A stretch of DNA of 9,425 nt. Source: Pedobacter africanus. GTDB taxonomy: Bacteria > Bacteroidota > Bacteroidia > Sphingobacteriales > Sphingobacteriaceae. A model generated the notes under the pieces. It was not told where the DNA came from and searched no databases. It worked only from the letters and a program-made list of their open reading frames with translations. Location: NCBI RefSeq assembly GCF_900176535.1, contig NZ_FWXT01000007.1, forward strand, positions 1-9,425, given 5' to 3'. Positions 1-7,438 of this stretch are shown piece by piece. Numbering within the stretch: position 1 is the stretch's first letter; every line of letters starts with the position of its first letter. The translations under genes and the position numbers were made by a program.

Positions 1-3000
1 ACGGCTTACAGGGGTGGTAACCGTTGAACTGTTGTTGGCCGTGTTAGGGTCTGCAGAACCAGCTGGGCCTGTAACAGATGCAGTATTGGAAATACTGCCG
101 GTAGCCGTTGCGGAAAGTGTTCCTGTAATGGTTAAGCTTGCACTCTGGCCAGTGCCCAGGTTAAGCCCCGTCCAGTTCCCGTTTGAACTGGTAAAACTAC
201 CTTTGGTGGCTGCGTAAACAGCACCGGTAAAACCTGCAGGCAATGCATCTGTTATGGTAATGTTGTCTGTTGGGAGCAGCGAGCTGGAGCCGTTGTTGGT
301 TACTGTAATGGTATAAACCAAAGGCTGCCCTGCTACGGCTGCAGATGCGGTTTTGCTCAGGCCCAGGTCCATTACCCTGCCAATAGTGGAAACTACAGTT
401 GAAGAATTGTTGGTATTTACAGGGTCGCTGGTATCGGCCGGGCCGTTAACCACCGCCGTATTGGATAAGCTACCGCTGGCAGTTGCCGCAACCGTTCCGC
501 TGATGCTCAGGCTTACACTCTGACCGCTTGCCAGTGTTAAGCCGGTCCAGTTACCTGTTGTGCTCGAAAAATTACCACTTGAGGCAGTGTAAACCGGGTT
601 TTCAAACCCATTCGGCAATGCATCCGTTACCGTGATATTATCTGCCGCCTGCAAGGTGGCAGGGCCATTATTGGTAAGGCTTATGGTATAGGTAAGCGGC
701 TGCCCCGCTACAGCGGTACCTGCAGTTTTAACAACAGCAAAATCCATTATACGGCTTATCGCAGAAACAACTGTAGCGGTGTTGTTAGCGCTTACCGGAT
801 CTGCGGTACCTGTAGGGCCTGTAAGAGATGCAGTATTGGAAATACTGCCTGTAGCCGTTGCAGCAAGTGTTCCGCTAATGCTCAGTGCGGCACTTTGCCC
901 GGCAGCCAAAGTTAAACCTGTCCAGTTTCCGTTTGCACTGGTATATGTGCCGCTTCCGGCAGTGTAAACTGCGGAGGTAAATCCGGCAGGCAAAGCATCA
1001 GTTAGGGTAATCACATCAGCCGGGTTAAGATTGCTTGGCCCGTTATTGGTTACGGTAAGGGTATAGGTTAGTGGCTGTCCTGCTGCTGCCGTGCCTGCAG
1101 TTTTAACAAGCCCCATATCCAGCACCCGTTGCGGAACCACAGTTGTTAGCGTAACGGTATTGTTTGCAGCCACCGGGTCGTTCTCTGCCCCTGCAATTAC
1201 TGCTGTATTCTGATAATCGGCAGCCGTTTTGTTTGCCGTCACTTCTGCTTTTAATTCCAGGCTCTGGGCAGCATTCAAGCCCAGTGTACCAATAGTCCAT
1301 TCGCCCGTAGCCGGATTAAAGGTACCTGCTGAAGGCGTTGCCGCAACAAAAGCGTAGCCCGCTCTGAGCACATCTGTAACCTTAACTGCGGTTGCTGTGC
1401 TGGGACCATTATTTAATGCGGTTACCGTAAAAGTGACGATATCCCCCACTTTAGGGCTGTTGCTGTTTACATTCTTGCTGATTTGCAGATCTGCAACAGC
1501 ATTATAGGTTAAAACTACCTCATCGGCAGAGGCATTGCATATTCCGTTTGCTATACTCCATACCAAAGTAACACTGGTATTTGGGGCAATCGTAACCGTT
1601 GTGCCGGGGCTGCCCGGATTGGCTATACTGGCAGTGCCGGTACCGGCCTTCACCGTCCAGGTACCCGTTCCTATGGAAGGTGCATTTCCCTGCAAGGTAA
1701 ATACACCCGAATTGTATTGAGTTTGATCCGGACCTGCATTGGCGGGTGTTGGGGGTTGTGTAACGGTAATGGTGACTATATTAGAAGGCGCCGACGAGCA
1801 GCCTGACTCGTTCAAGGCTGTTCTCCTGAACTGTGTTGTGGCAGTTAAAGTTCCCGGGCTGTAACTGGCCCCTGTTGCCTGTGCTATGGTGTTCCAGGTA
1901 GTACCATCCTGCGAGCTTTCCCACCTGTAACTGATTGTTCCTGATCCTGTGCCGGCACTAACAGAATTAAGCGTAGCGGCGGCAGTATTGGCACAAACGG
2001 TTTGATCGGCTCCGATGGAACCAGGTGTTAATACAGACTGAACCGTAACATCTATGTTAAAGGAAGTTCCGCTGCAGCCATTTAAGATTGGTGTAACCGT
2101 ATAACGAACTACTCCGGCACCGCTGCCTGTGTTTGTGAGCCGCTGGCTTATGGGGGCGGCAACTGGAGTGGTCTGGCTGCTGAAGCCAGATACCGCAGCA
2201 CCAGACAATTGCGCGGCAGTCCAGGTATATTGTATGCCGCTTACACTGGCCGTTGGGCTTACGCTAAATACAGAACCCGAACAAATAGCAGCCGGGTTGC
2301 TTGCTGTGGCTGTAATTGTTGGTACCAGTGTAACCGTAACCTTAAAAGATGTTCCTGTACAACCCGAATAGGTAGGTGTAACGGTATAAGTTACCGTTCC
2401 TGCCGATGAGCCGGAAATGGAGAGGGCCTGGCTAATGGAGCTTTGGTTACTTGCTGCCGTTCCGCCGGTAATGGTTGAAGGTGATTTTACCGGCGCAGCC
2501 CAGGTATAGGTTGTACCTGAAGGGACACCTGCAGGTGCCACCGTAAAAGTTCCTCCGCCCCCGCATAGTGATGTTTCCTGATCGGTAACCACCGGAACCG
2601 GGGTAACAGTAATTGTTGCTGCATTAGCATAGGTATTTGTACAGCTTCCGGCAACCACTACCGCCCTGTACATGGTGGTTACCGCAAGGTTGCTGTAGGT
2701 TTGTGTTGTACCTGTATTGGCTATGGATTGCCAGCTTACCCCATTGTCAACAGAACTTTCCCACCTGGACACAGTGCTGCCTGCACTTTGGCCCGATAAA
2801 GTAAGCGTCCGCACTGTTGCGTCGCCCGCACACACGGTGGTGCTTGAATTTACTGCTCCCGTTGAGGATACGGTAACGGTATGTACAGCCGTTTTGGGAC
2901 CGCTGCAACCGGCAGCACTTGCAGTGATGGTGGCTGTTCCAGAAAAAAGAGACGACCAGGTTACCTCACCGGTGGCTGAATTGATTACACCAGCACTTGA

Positions 3001-5382
3001 ATTGCTTAAGGTATAGGTTATACCTGTAGTATTTGCAGCGGTAGCTGCATAAGTGATCACTTCCGATCCCTGGCATCGTGAAGATGCCGTACCGGCCGCA
3101 AACACAGGTGTACCCACTACGCCCTGCACGGTAATGGTACCGGTAGTAGTAGAATTTGGTGTGCCGCCAACTGTGGTAACGGTATAGGTCTGGGTACCGG
3201 CAGTAGCTGCTGTAGGCGTACCGGAAATGGTAAGTTTTTTGGTAGCCGAACTATAACTTGCCGTTACCCCTGCAGGTAAGCCGGTTACCGTTGCCCCTGT
3301 TGCCGTGCCTCCAATAGAATAAACAATATTGGTAATGGCATTATTGATACACACCGTTTGCGCATCAGTACCGGAAACATCTACCCCGATAGAAGCAGCA
3401 GGGGTTAAAGTCACTGAACTTACATCGTTACTGGTTACATTATCTGTTTGTGTTCCACTTATAGCAGCAGTATTTACATAAGATCCGGTACTCTTCACAA
3501 TTGCTTTTATAACCAAGCTTACCTCCGCATTACTGCCTAAAGATCCTATAGACCACAAACCTGTTGCAGCATTGTATGAAGTACCCCCAGAGGCCGTTGC
3601 AGAAACAAAAGTAAAACCATTGGGCAGCAAATCTGTTGCAGAAACCCCAATGGCATTTCCGATACCAAGATTTTTTGCGGTTAAAGTGAAAGTTACCGTA
3701 GCACCCACAGAAGGAGTAAGGTTGTCTACCGTTTTAACAATAGAACGGTCAATATTACAAAGCGCAACCGTAGCAGGGAGTGACTGGGCACTGATGCCGC
3801 AATCCAGCTGTGAGGTTACACTATAGCTGCCAGAGGCAGTGGCCACAAGCGTACTTCCTGTTGCACCGGCTATTGCCGCACCATCCAGGTACCATTGATA
3901 CGGCCCGCTGCTGCCCGCGTCAACGCTTAAAGTTGCCGATGCACAATCTGTCTGGTTTACTGTTGGCTGCAATGCTTTTTCAGGAAAAGGGGATATATAA
4001 TTAGCCATTGAAAACCCGGCACCAGATTCTATAGCTGCAATGGTAAGCCTTGATGCGCTGGTTAATGTAAATACCGACGGCGCACCGATTAGTACATTAG
4101 TAAAATCAATTTCATAAATGCCCGAGCTGCCCAATTGCCGCCTTGCGCCAATACCAGGTATAGTTTCAATGTCTGTGCCGGTGTAATTAATGGTGGCGCT
4201 CCCTTTTGTAGTGAGGTATACCTTATCTGTCAGACTTCTGGTAAGGATAAAGCCAAAATAAGGGAGATCTGGTGGTGTGCCCGAACCAACTGCATAACCA
4301 CGGAATTTATAACTTTCTGCCCTTAATGAGCCCCCGCAACTGGCAATTGGGGCAATGGTGGCTACGTCTACCTCACAACCGTCGGCTGAGCCGGAATAAA
4401 CCACCACATTTTTGGTGGCCACAATACGGGTAGATGTATACCTGGTAGTACCCACTCCGTTAGGTATCTGTGTAAAACTGCCGCCCGCTACAAGGTTTAC
4501 AGTACTGGTACTTGCTACAGTTCCGTTTAAATTGAAATTGGTAATGGTTAAGGTGGTATTAGCTTCGGTTGCAATAATTACCGATTGTTCTGCTGTAGTG
4601 TTTCCATTACCCCTTATCACCACATATTCAGCCCCTAAGGAAGATATAGGCGGAACCGGGTTGCTCGTACCATCTGCGCAGGCTACCGGGGCATCAAAGC
4701 TGGCCCCTGTATTCATTACTGCAGGCCCCGAAGATTCTACCAGCGTACCAATATTGGCCCTGAACAGGTAACTCTGGCCGGCATTCAAGGTTGTAGTTGC
4801 TACCCCTCCAATTTTTATGGTGGTATTGTTTCCAATGGCCATAATAGAATAGGTAGGCCTTTCACCTGTTCCGGAGTTCAAGCTCCCATCCCTGTAATAT
4901 CCTACCCTGAATGTACTTCCGATAGCTGCATCTCCAAAGCTGAATAACGAAGCATTTCCTTTAATATTGGTATCTGTACCTTCGGTGCCCAAAGCATCAG
5001 ATGCCACGTTTCTCACGTTCACAGATATGGGCCGTGTACCAGTCACAATCATACCTGCAGCATTCAAAACGGTATTCAAAGCATTAATGGCAAGGGTACT
5101 GGGCAATGCTGTAAAGCGGTAAACCGCTGGTGTACCAGCCACGGCACTTAGCGTGGCCATTAAGGTACCATCGCTTTTTTGAATGGTAACCGTAACTGCC
5201 GAAGTACTGTTGGTGGCCACCACTACCTCATTCGCCTTGCTCCAGTATTGCCATGGGGCCGGTGCAATGTAATGTTTGGTATAAGTTTGCGCATTTAAAG
5301 CCATTGCAGACAGCAAAAGTAAAAGAGCGGCTAGAAGAAATTTTATACGAAAAGAATTTATGACATAGTAGAATACAGTCAT
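1..5382 (-). CDS. Giant secreted modular surface protein (Ig/PKD-like and DUF11 repeats), 3' end outside window
   Basis: The frame is open from the ATG at 5382 to base 1 (1794 codons, no stop at any point checked), so the C-terminus is missing. The start is the first ATG after an in-frame TAA 15 bases upstream. Residues 1-31 form a signal peptide (hydrophobic LLAALLLLLSAMA, cleavage near LNA|Q). Residues about 33-450 resemble the IgGFc-binding N-terminal domain (VVIRGN, IIATEANTTLTI, VVVYSG, then Cys336). About 468-542 is Ig-like (YQWYLDG). DUF11 module 1 is at 543-662, a He_PIG-like putative Ig module (GLPAG, LTISGTP) at 665-753, further Ig/PKD-like modules at 757-1294, DUF11 module 2 at 1295-1417, and three 125-residue DUF11 copies from 1419. 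Likely exported and surface-bound, as an adhesin or gliding-related protein. A type IX C-terminal sorting domain would be expected beyond the window but cannot be seen. The ligand is unknown. Confidence 0.9.
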   Translation of the reverse strand, partial: MTVFYYVINSFRIKFLLAALLLLLSAMALNAQTYTKHYIAPAPWQYWSKANEVVVATNSTSAVTVTIQKSDGTLMATLSAVAGTPAVYRFTALPSTLAINALNTVLNAAGMIVTGTRPISVNVRNVASDALGTEGTDTNIKGNASLFSFGDAAIGSTFRVGYYRDGSLNSGTGERPTYSIMAIGNNTTIKIGGVATTTLNAGQSYLFRANIGTLVESSGPAVMNTGASFDAPVACADGTSNPVPPISSLGAEYVVIRGNGNTTAEQSVIIATEANTTLTITNFNLNGTVASTSTVNLVAGGSFTQIPNGVGTTRYTSTRIVATKNVVVYSGSADGCEVDVATIAPIASCGGSLRAESYKFRGYAVGSGTPPDLPYFGFILTRSLTDKVYLTTKGSATINYTGTDIETIPGIGARRQLGSSGIYEIDFTNVLIGAPSVFTLTSASRLTIAAIESGAGFSMANYISPFPEKALQPTVNQTDCASATLSVDAGSSGPYQWYLDGAAIAGATGSTLVATASGSYSVTSQLDCGISAQSLPATVALCNIDRSIVKTVDNLTPSVGATVTFTLTAKNLGIGNAIGVSATDLLPNGFTFVSATASGGTSYNAATGLWSIGSLGSNAEVSLVIKAIVKSTGSYVNTAAISGTQTDNVTSNDVSSVTLTPAASIGVDVSGTDAQTVCINNAITNIVYSIGGTATGATVTGLPAGVTASYSSATKKLTISGTPTAATAGTQTYTVTTVGGTPNSTTTGTITVQGVVGTPVFAAGTASSRCQGSEVITYAATAANTTGITYTLSNSSAGVINSATGEVTWSSLFSGTATITASAAGCSGPKTAVHTVTVSSTGAVNSSTTVCAGDATVRTLTLSGQSAGSTVSRWESSVDNGVSWQSIANTGTTQTYSNLAVTTMYRAVVVAGSCTNTYANAATITVTPVPVVTDQETSLCGGGGTFTVAPAGVPSGTTYTWAAPVKSPSTITGGTAASNQSSISQALSISGSSAGTVTYTVTPTYSGCTGTSFKVTVTLVPTITATASNPAAICSGSVFSVSPTASVSGIQYTWTAAQLSGAAVSGFSSQTTPVAAPISQRLTNTGSGAGVVRYTVTPILNGCSGTSFNIDVTVQSVLTPGSIGADQTVCANTAAATLNSVSAGTGSGTISYRWESSQDGTTWNTIAQATGASYSPGTLTATTQFRRTALNESGCSSAPSNIVTITVTQPPTPANAGPDQTQYNSGVFTLQGNAPSIGTGTWTVKAGTGTASIANPGSPGTTVTIAPNTSVTLVWSIANGICNASADEVVLTYNAVADLQISKNVNSNSPKVGDIVTFTVTALNNGPSTATAVKVTDVLRAGYAFVAATPSAGTFNPATGEWTIGTLGLNAAQSLELKAEVTANKTAADYQNTAVIAGAENDPVAANNTVTLTTVVPQRVLDMGLVKTAGTAAAGQPLTYTLTVTNNGPSNLNPADVITLTDALPAGFTSAVYTAGSGTYTSANGNWTGLTLAAGQSAALSISGTLAATATGSISNTASLTGPTGTADPVSANNTATVVSAISRIMDFAVVKTAGTAVAGQPLTYTISLTNNGPATLQAADNITVTDALPNGFENPVYTASSGNFSSTTGNWTGLTLASGQSVSLSISGTVAATASGSLSNTAVVNGPADTSDPVNTNNSSTVVSTIGRVMDLGLSKTASAAVAGQPLVYTITVTNNGSSSLLPTDNITITDALPAGFTGAVYAATKGSFTSSNGNWTGLNLGTGQSASLTITGTLSATATGSISNTASVTGPAGSADPNTANNSSTVTTPVSR
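4..1128 (-). repeat. Three tandem 375-bp DUF11-encoding units
   Basis: Three in-frame units at 1128-754, 753-379 and 378-4 (read on the minus strand) each encode 125 residues. Each begins with an R-(V/I)-(L/M)-D motif, and a fourth unit begins at base 3. Shared landmarks are AGQPL near residue 16, TNNG, TDALP(A/N)GF, GNWTGL, GQS and SNTA. The period is exactly 375 bp with no indels. This is the C-terminal stalk-like part of the giant surface protein. DUF11 modules are common in extracellular bacterial proteins and probably act as spacers. Confidence 0.93.
2041..2610 (-). repeat. Two tandem 95-residue PKD-like modules in the giant protein
   Basis: Residues about 925-1019 and 1020-1114 are two divergent copies with a 95-residue (285 bp) period. 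The anchors are TYTW / QYTW in the middle and the near-identical ends YTVTPTYSGCTGTSF and YTVTPILNGCSGTSF, whose tyrosines lie at residues 999 and 1094. Each copy has one cysteine near its start (940, 1034) and one near its end (1008, 1103), which suggests an intra-domain disulphide. They resemble the PKD-like domains of secreted Bacteroidota proteins. Confidence 0.75.
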
Positions 5383-5423
5383 AGACAGCGAGATTTAGGT
5401 AGATGATTATTTTATAGGTAAAA

Positions 5424-5453
5424 TGAAATTAACTATAATTATTTAACAATCAA
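5424..5453 (-). promoter_or_regulatory. Weak candidate Bacteroidota-type promoter for the giant surface protein
   Basis: On the minus strand, TTG (5453-5451) is followed after 19 bases by TAATTTCA (5431-5424). The spacing fits the -33 TTG / -7 TAnnTTTG pattern of Bacteroidota housekeeping promoters, but the last two bases of the -7 box do not match. It would give a leader of roughly 35 bases before the ATG at 5382. The surrounding DNA is AT-rich, so chance matches are likely. Confidence 0.25.
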
Positions 5454-5487
5454 AAATCTAACGACTGTTTTTTTTGTTCATTTACTA

Positions 5488-5527
5488 TTGAAGGCACCCT
5501 TTAAAAAAGTAATATTGTCTACTTTTG
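5488..5527 (+). promoter_or_regulatory. Candidate promoter(s) for yiaK
   Basis: TTG at 5488-5490 is followed after 19 bases by TAATATTG at 5510-5517, which matches TAnnTTTG except at one position. Ten bases further on, TACTTTTG at 5520-5527 matches TAnnTTTG perfectly but lacks a TTG at the usual distance. Either box would place the transcript start within a few to about 15 bases of the ATG at 5536, so the leader would be very short. This also argues that the in-frame TTG at 5488 is a promoter element and not a start codon. Confidence 0.4.
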
Positions 5528-5535
5528 AAATAACC

Positions 5536-6522
5536 ATGATACGTATACCATTTCAGGAACTTAAAAAAGAATTTGAGAGGGTTCTTTTGAAACTGTATTT
5601 TTCTGCAGCAACAGCAGAAACTTGTGCCGATATATTCGCGTCAAATAGCAGGGACGGTGTGTATTCACACGGTTTGAACAGGTTTCCGGTTTTTGTTAAG
5701 CTGGTTAAAAAGGGTCTGGTATTGCCGGATGCCGTTCCTACCTTGCTGGAAAAATTTGCTGCTATTGAACGTTGGGACGGAAATGCAGGCCCTGGTATGG
5801 CAAACGCTAAACATTGTATGGGCCGCGCCATTGAATTGGCCAGGGCAAATGGTATTGGCTGTGTAGCCCTTAAAAATACAAATCACTGGATGCGGGGCGG
5901 AACCTATGGCTGGCAGGCTGCAGAAGCAGGCTGCATTGGCATCTGCTTTACCAATGCCACAGTAAGTATGCCTGCCTGGGCTGGTAAAGAGCCTGTTTTA
6001 GGTAACAACCCCCTGGTTATTGCCATCCCCAGAGAAAACGGTCATGTGGTACTCGATATGGCGATGTCGCAGTTTTCCTATGGCAAAATGCAGGAATATG
6101 AATTAAAAAAAGAGCTGCTCCCCTTTCCGGGCGGTTACAATGAACAGGGTGAACTGAGTAAAGACCCCGCCGCCATCAGAAAGACCCGGGCGGGCCTGCC
6201 CATTGGTTTCTGGAAAGGCTCCGGGCTGGCGCTTGTACTGGACCTGCTTGCAGTGGCCCTTAGCGGCGGTAATTCTACGGCTAAAATAAGTGCACAGTCA
6301 GATGAATCAAATGTATCCCAATGTTTCATTTGTATTCAGCAGCCAGACCTGCATGCGGCTTTAATAGAGGAAGTCCTTACGTATACCAGAAATAGTACGC
6401 CGGTTAATCCTGAAGTCCAGATAACCTATCCTGGTGAGCGCACCTTAAAAACCCGTGTTGAAAATGAAAATTTGGGAATACCTGTTGTGGCAAAGATCTG
6501 GGAAGAGGTTAAGGCGATGTAA
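5536..6522 (+). CDS. yiaK: 2,3-diketo-L-gulonate reductase, YiaK type (malate/L-lactate dehydrogenase family)
   Basis: A 328-residue protein close to E. coli YiaK (332 residues) along its length. It belongs to the Ldh_2 family of NAD(P)H-dependent oxidoreductases, which are cytoplasmic. YiaK reduces 2,3-diketo-L-gulonate to 3-dehydro-L-gulonate in L-ascorbate/L-gulonate breakdown. Visible motifs: GVYSHGLNRF with the expected catalytic His at residue 45, KNTNHWMRGGTYGWQAAEAG at 113-132, the LGNNPLVIAIP loop, MSQFSYGKM, and FWKGSGLALVLDLLA towards the C-terminus. The ATG at 5536 was chosen because MIRIPFQELKKEF lines up with the YiaK N-terminus; an in-frame TTG at 5488 would add 16 unmatched residues and overlap the likely promoter. 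No kinase, transporter or other yia gene is nearby, so the physiological substrate could be a related 2-keto acid. It diverges from the giant surface gene and converges on ppnP. Confidence 0.92.
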   Translation: MIRIPFQELKKEFERVLLKLYFSAATAETCADIFASNSRDGVYSHGLNRFPVFVKLVKKGLVLPDAVPTLLEKFAAIERWDGNAGPGMANAKHCMGRAIELARANGIGCVALKNTNHWMRGGTYGWQAAEAGCIGICFTNATVSMPAWAGKEPVLGNNPLVIAIPRENGHVVLDMAMSQFSYGKMQEYELKKELLPFPGGYNEQGELSKDPAAIRKTRAGLPIGFWKGSGLALVLDLLAVALSGGNSTAKISAQSDESNVSQCFICIQQPDLHAALIEEVLTYTRNSTPVNPEVQITYPGERTLKTRVENENLGIPVVAKIWEEVKAM

Positions 6523-6528
6523 TGCTGC

Positions 6529-6822
6529 TTATCCGTAATAGCACAAATACGCTACATCGGTATCACAAATGATATCAAATGAAGCTCCCGACGTTACTTC
6601 AAACTTATCCTGGGGCAGGTACTGCTGGTAGCCTTTATCGTCTAGTTTTACATTCATCGTGCCGGATATAACTACCATTACTTCAGGACCAGAGGTCGAA
6701 AAAGTGTAATTTCCTTTTTTCATTACCCCCAGTGTGGCTTTGCCCTGTTCGGTTTCCAAGCCAAGGCTTTGAACTTTACCTTCAAAATATACGTTATGTG
6801 GTATCTGCTGATCTGCACTCAT
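6529..6822 (-). CDS. ppnP: Pyrimidine/purine nucleoside phosphorylase PpnP (DUF1255, YaiE family)
   Basis: A 97-residue protein, the normal size for this single-domain cupin-like family (E. coli YaiE/PpnP has 94). PpnP catalyses phosphorolysis of several purine and pyrimidine nucleosides to the free base and ribose-1-phosphate in nucleotide salvage, in the cytoplasm. Family landmarks seen here are YFEGKVQSLG near the N-terminus, GVMKKGNYTFSTSGPEVM, VISGTMNVKL and the terminal YLCYYG, matching the order YFSGKVKS, GEYTFST, VISGALNVLL, YLCRY in E. coli. The start ATG is at 6822. It is the last of four minus-strand genes, 46 bp after the previous one, and may be co-transcribed or have its own promoter. 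Its stop codon is 6 bp from that of yiaK on the opposite strand. Confidence 0.93.
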   Translation of the reverse strand: MSADQQIPHNVYFEGKVQSLGLETEQGKATLGVMKKGNYTFSTSGPEVMVVISGTMNVKLDDKGYQQYLPQDKFEVTSGASFDIICDTDVAYLCYYG

Positions 6823-6868
6823 GATTTTAGTCTGATGTTTTTTCAGCGCGCAAAGTACTAAAATATTT

Positions 6869-7423
6869 TCATGACCTGCGCAGAATTGCTATAGCTGTAT
6901 ACAGGTCAAAATTAAACTTATGGTATAGCGTACCGTACATCTGATCATCGCAACCCAGAAAGTAAACCAGGTCTTTACCATACACCATCCCGATACATTT
7001 GCCACGATCTGCAAGGGGCAAAAATTCCAGGTTTTGTTTCTGTAATATTTCCAATGCCTCTAAGACCAGTTGTTTTGGATTTAAACATTCTTGCCCGTTG
7101 AAAGCTTCGGCATACGGTTCGTTTTCTGCCAGGAAAGACAGGATCTTTATGTTGTCGGGCCGGGCCGGAGCGAATGTTTCAGGCTTATGGTCTGGAAGAA
7201 TAAGCTCATCTGCATTGGCATAATCCATTAGTGTAGCCAGTGTATATTTAGAAAAAGAGTGCTGTTTTTTTGCAAATCCAAACACTCTTTTTAATGTGGT
7301 TACACTGATATGCCTGTTTAAGGATTGATTGATTCCATTTGCAATCTGCTCGCAATCGCGGGAGGTAATGTGATCAAGTCCCGTTTTTAAAAGCACCCGT
7401 TTTCTTAATTCATCATGTATCAT
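6869..7423 (-). CDS. Unrecognised protein with HTH-like N-terminus and CBS-like C-terminal segment
   Basis: A 184-residue soluble protein with no signal peptide or membrane segment. Residues about 18-50 carry a pattern common at the N-terminus of uncharacterised Bacteroidota proteins (ITSRDCEQIANGIN, then HISVTTLKRVFGF), which looks like a helix-turn-helix. Residues about 59-72 (KYTLATLMDYANAD) extend this helical domain. After a proline-rich linker (77-90), residues about 116-157 resemble half of a CBS ligand-binding domain (LVLEALEILQKQN, LEFLPLAD, GKCIGMVYGKDLVYFLG). The tail YGTLYHKFNFDLYTAIAILRRS is unassigned. A small ligand-sensing regulator is plausible but inferred. The ATG at 7423 directly follows AAAAGGG and lies 15 bp after the porP/sprF stop, suggesting co-transcription. 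Confidence 0.75.
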   Translation of the reverse strand: MIHDELRKRVLLKTGLDHITSRDCEQIANGINQSLNRHISVTTLKRVFGFAKKQHSFSKYTLATLMDYANADELILPDHKPETFAPARPDNIKILSFLAENEPYAEAFNGQECLNPKQLVLEALEILQKQNLEFLPLADRGKCIGMVYGKDLVYFLGCDDQMYGTLYHKFNFDLYTAIAILRRS

Positions 7424-7438
7424 CCCTTTTCAAATTTG

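Larger units (their letters stand above)
5383..5535. other. Divergent AT-rich intergenic region
   Basis: This 153 bp stretch separates the divergently read giant surface gene and yiaK. It is strongly AT-rich and includes a run of eight or more T at about 5468-5475. It holds candidate promoters for both genes and no small ORF, RNA gene or convincing hairpin that I can support. Any operator shared by the two genes would lie here, but no clear inverted repeat was found. Confidence 0.7.

Noticed and set aside
1103..1300. Minus-strand open frame of 65 codons
   Set aside because: It lies in a different frame inside the giant protein gene and has no family resemblance.
14..4771. Many plus-strand open frames of 60-119 codons opposite the giant gene (for example 2717-3016, 3572-3826, 4412-4771)
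   Set aside because: They are antisense to a continuous minus-strand frame with clear domain motifs. Their Val/Leu/Pro-rich translations mirror the Thr/Asn/Gly-rich codons of the real protein, and repeated versions occur in each 375-bp unit.
5488..5535. TTG start 16 codons upstream for yiaK
   Set aside because: The extra residues do not match the YiaK N-terminus and the TTG fits better as a -33 promoter element.
5553..6329. Minus-strand open frames inside yiaK (5553-5831, 5665-5886, 6135-6329)
   Set aside because: They are antisense shadows of a well-conserved enzyme gene.
6845..6862. Possible own promoter for ppnP (TACTTTG on the minus strand at 6857-6851)
   Set aside because: It is one base short of the TAnnTTTG pattern and no correctly spaced TTG was found, so it is not supported as a feature.
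6999..7223. Plus-strand open frame of 74 codons, and another at 8692-8901
   Set aside because: Both are antisense to supported minus-strand genes and show no recognisable protein features.
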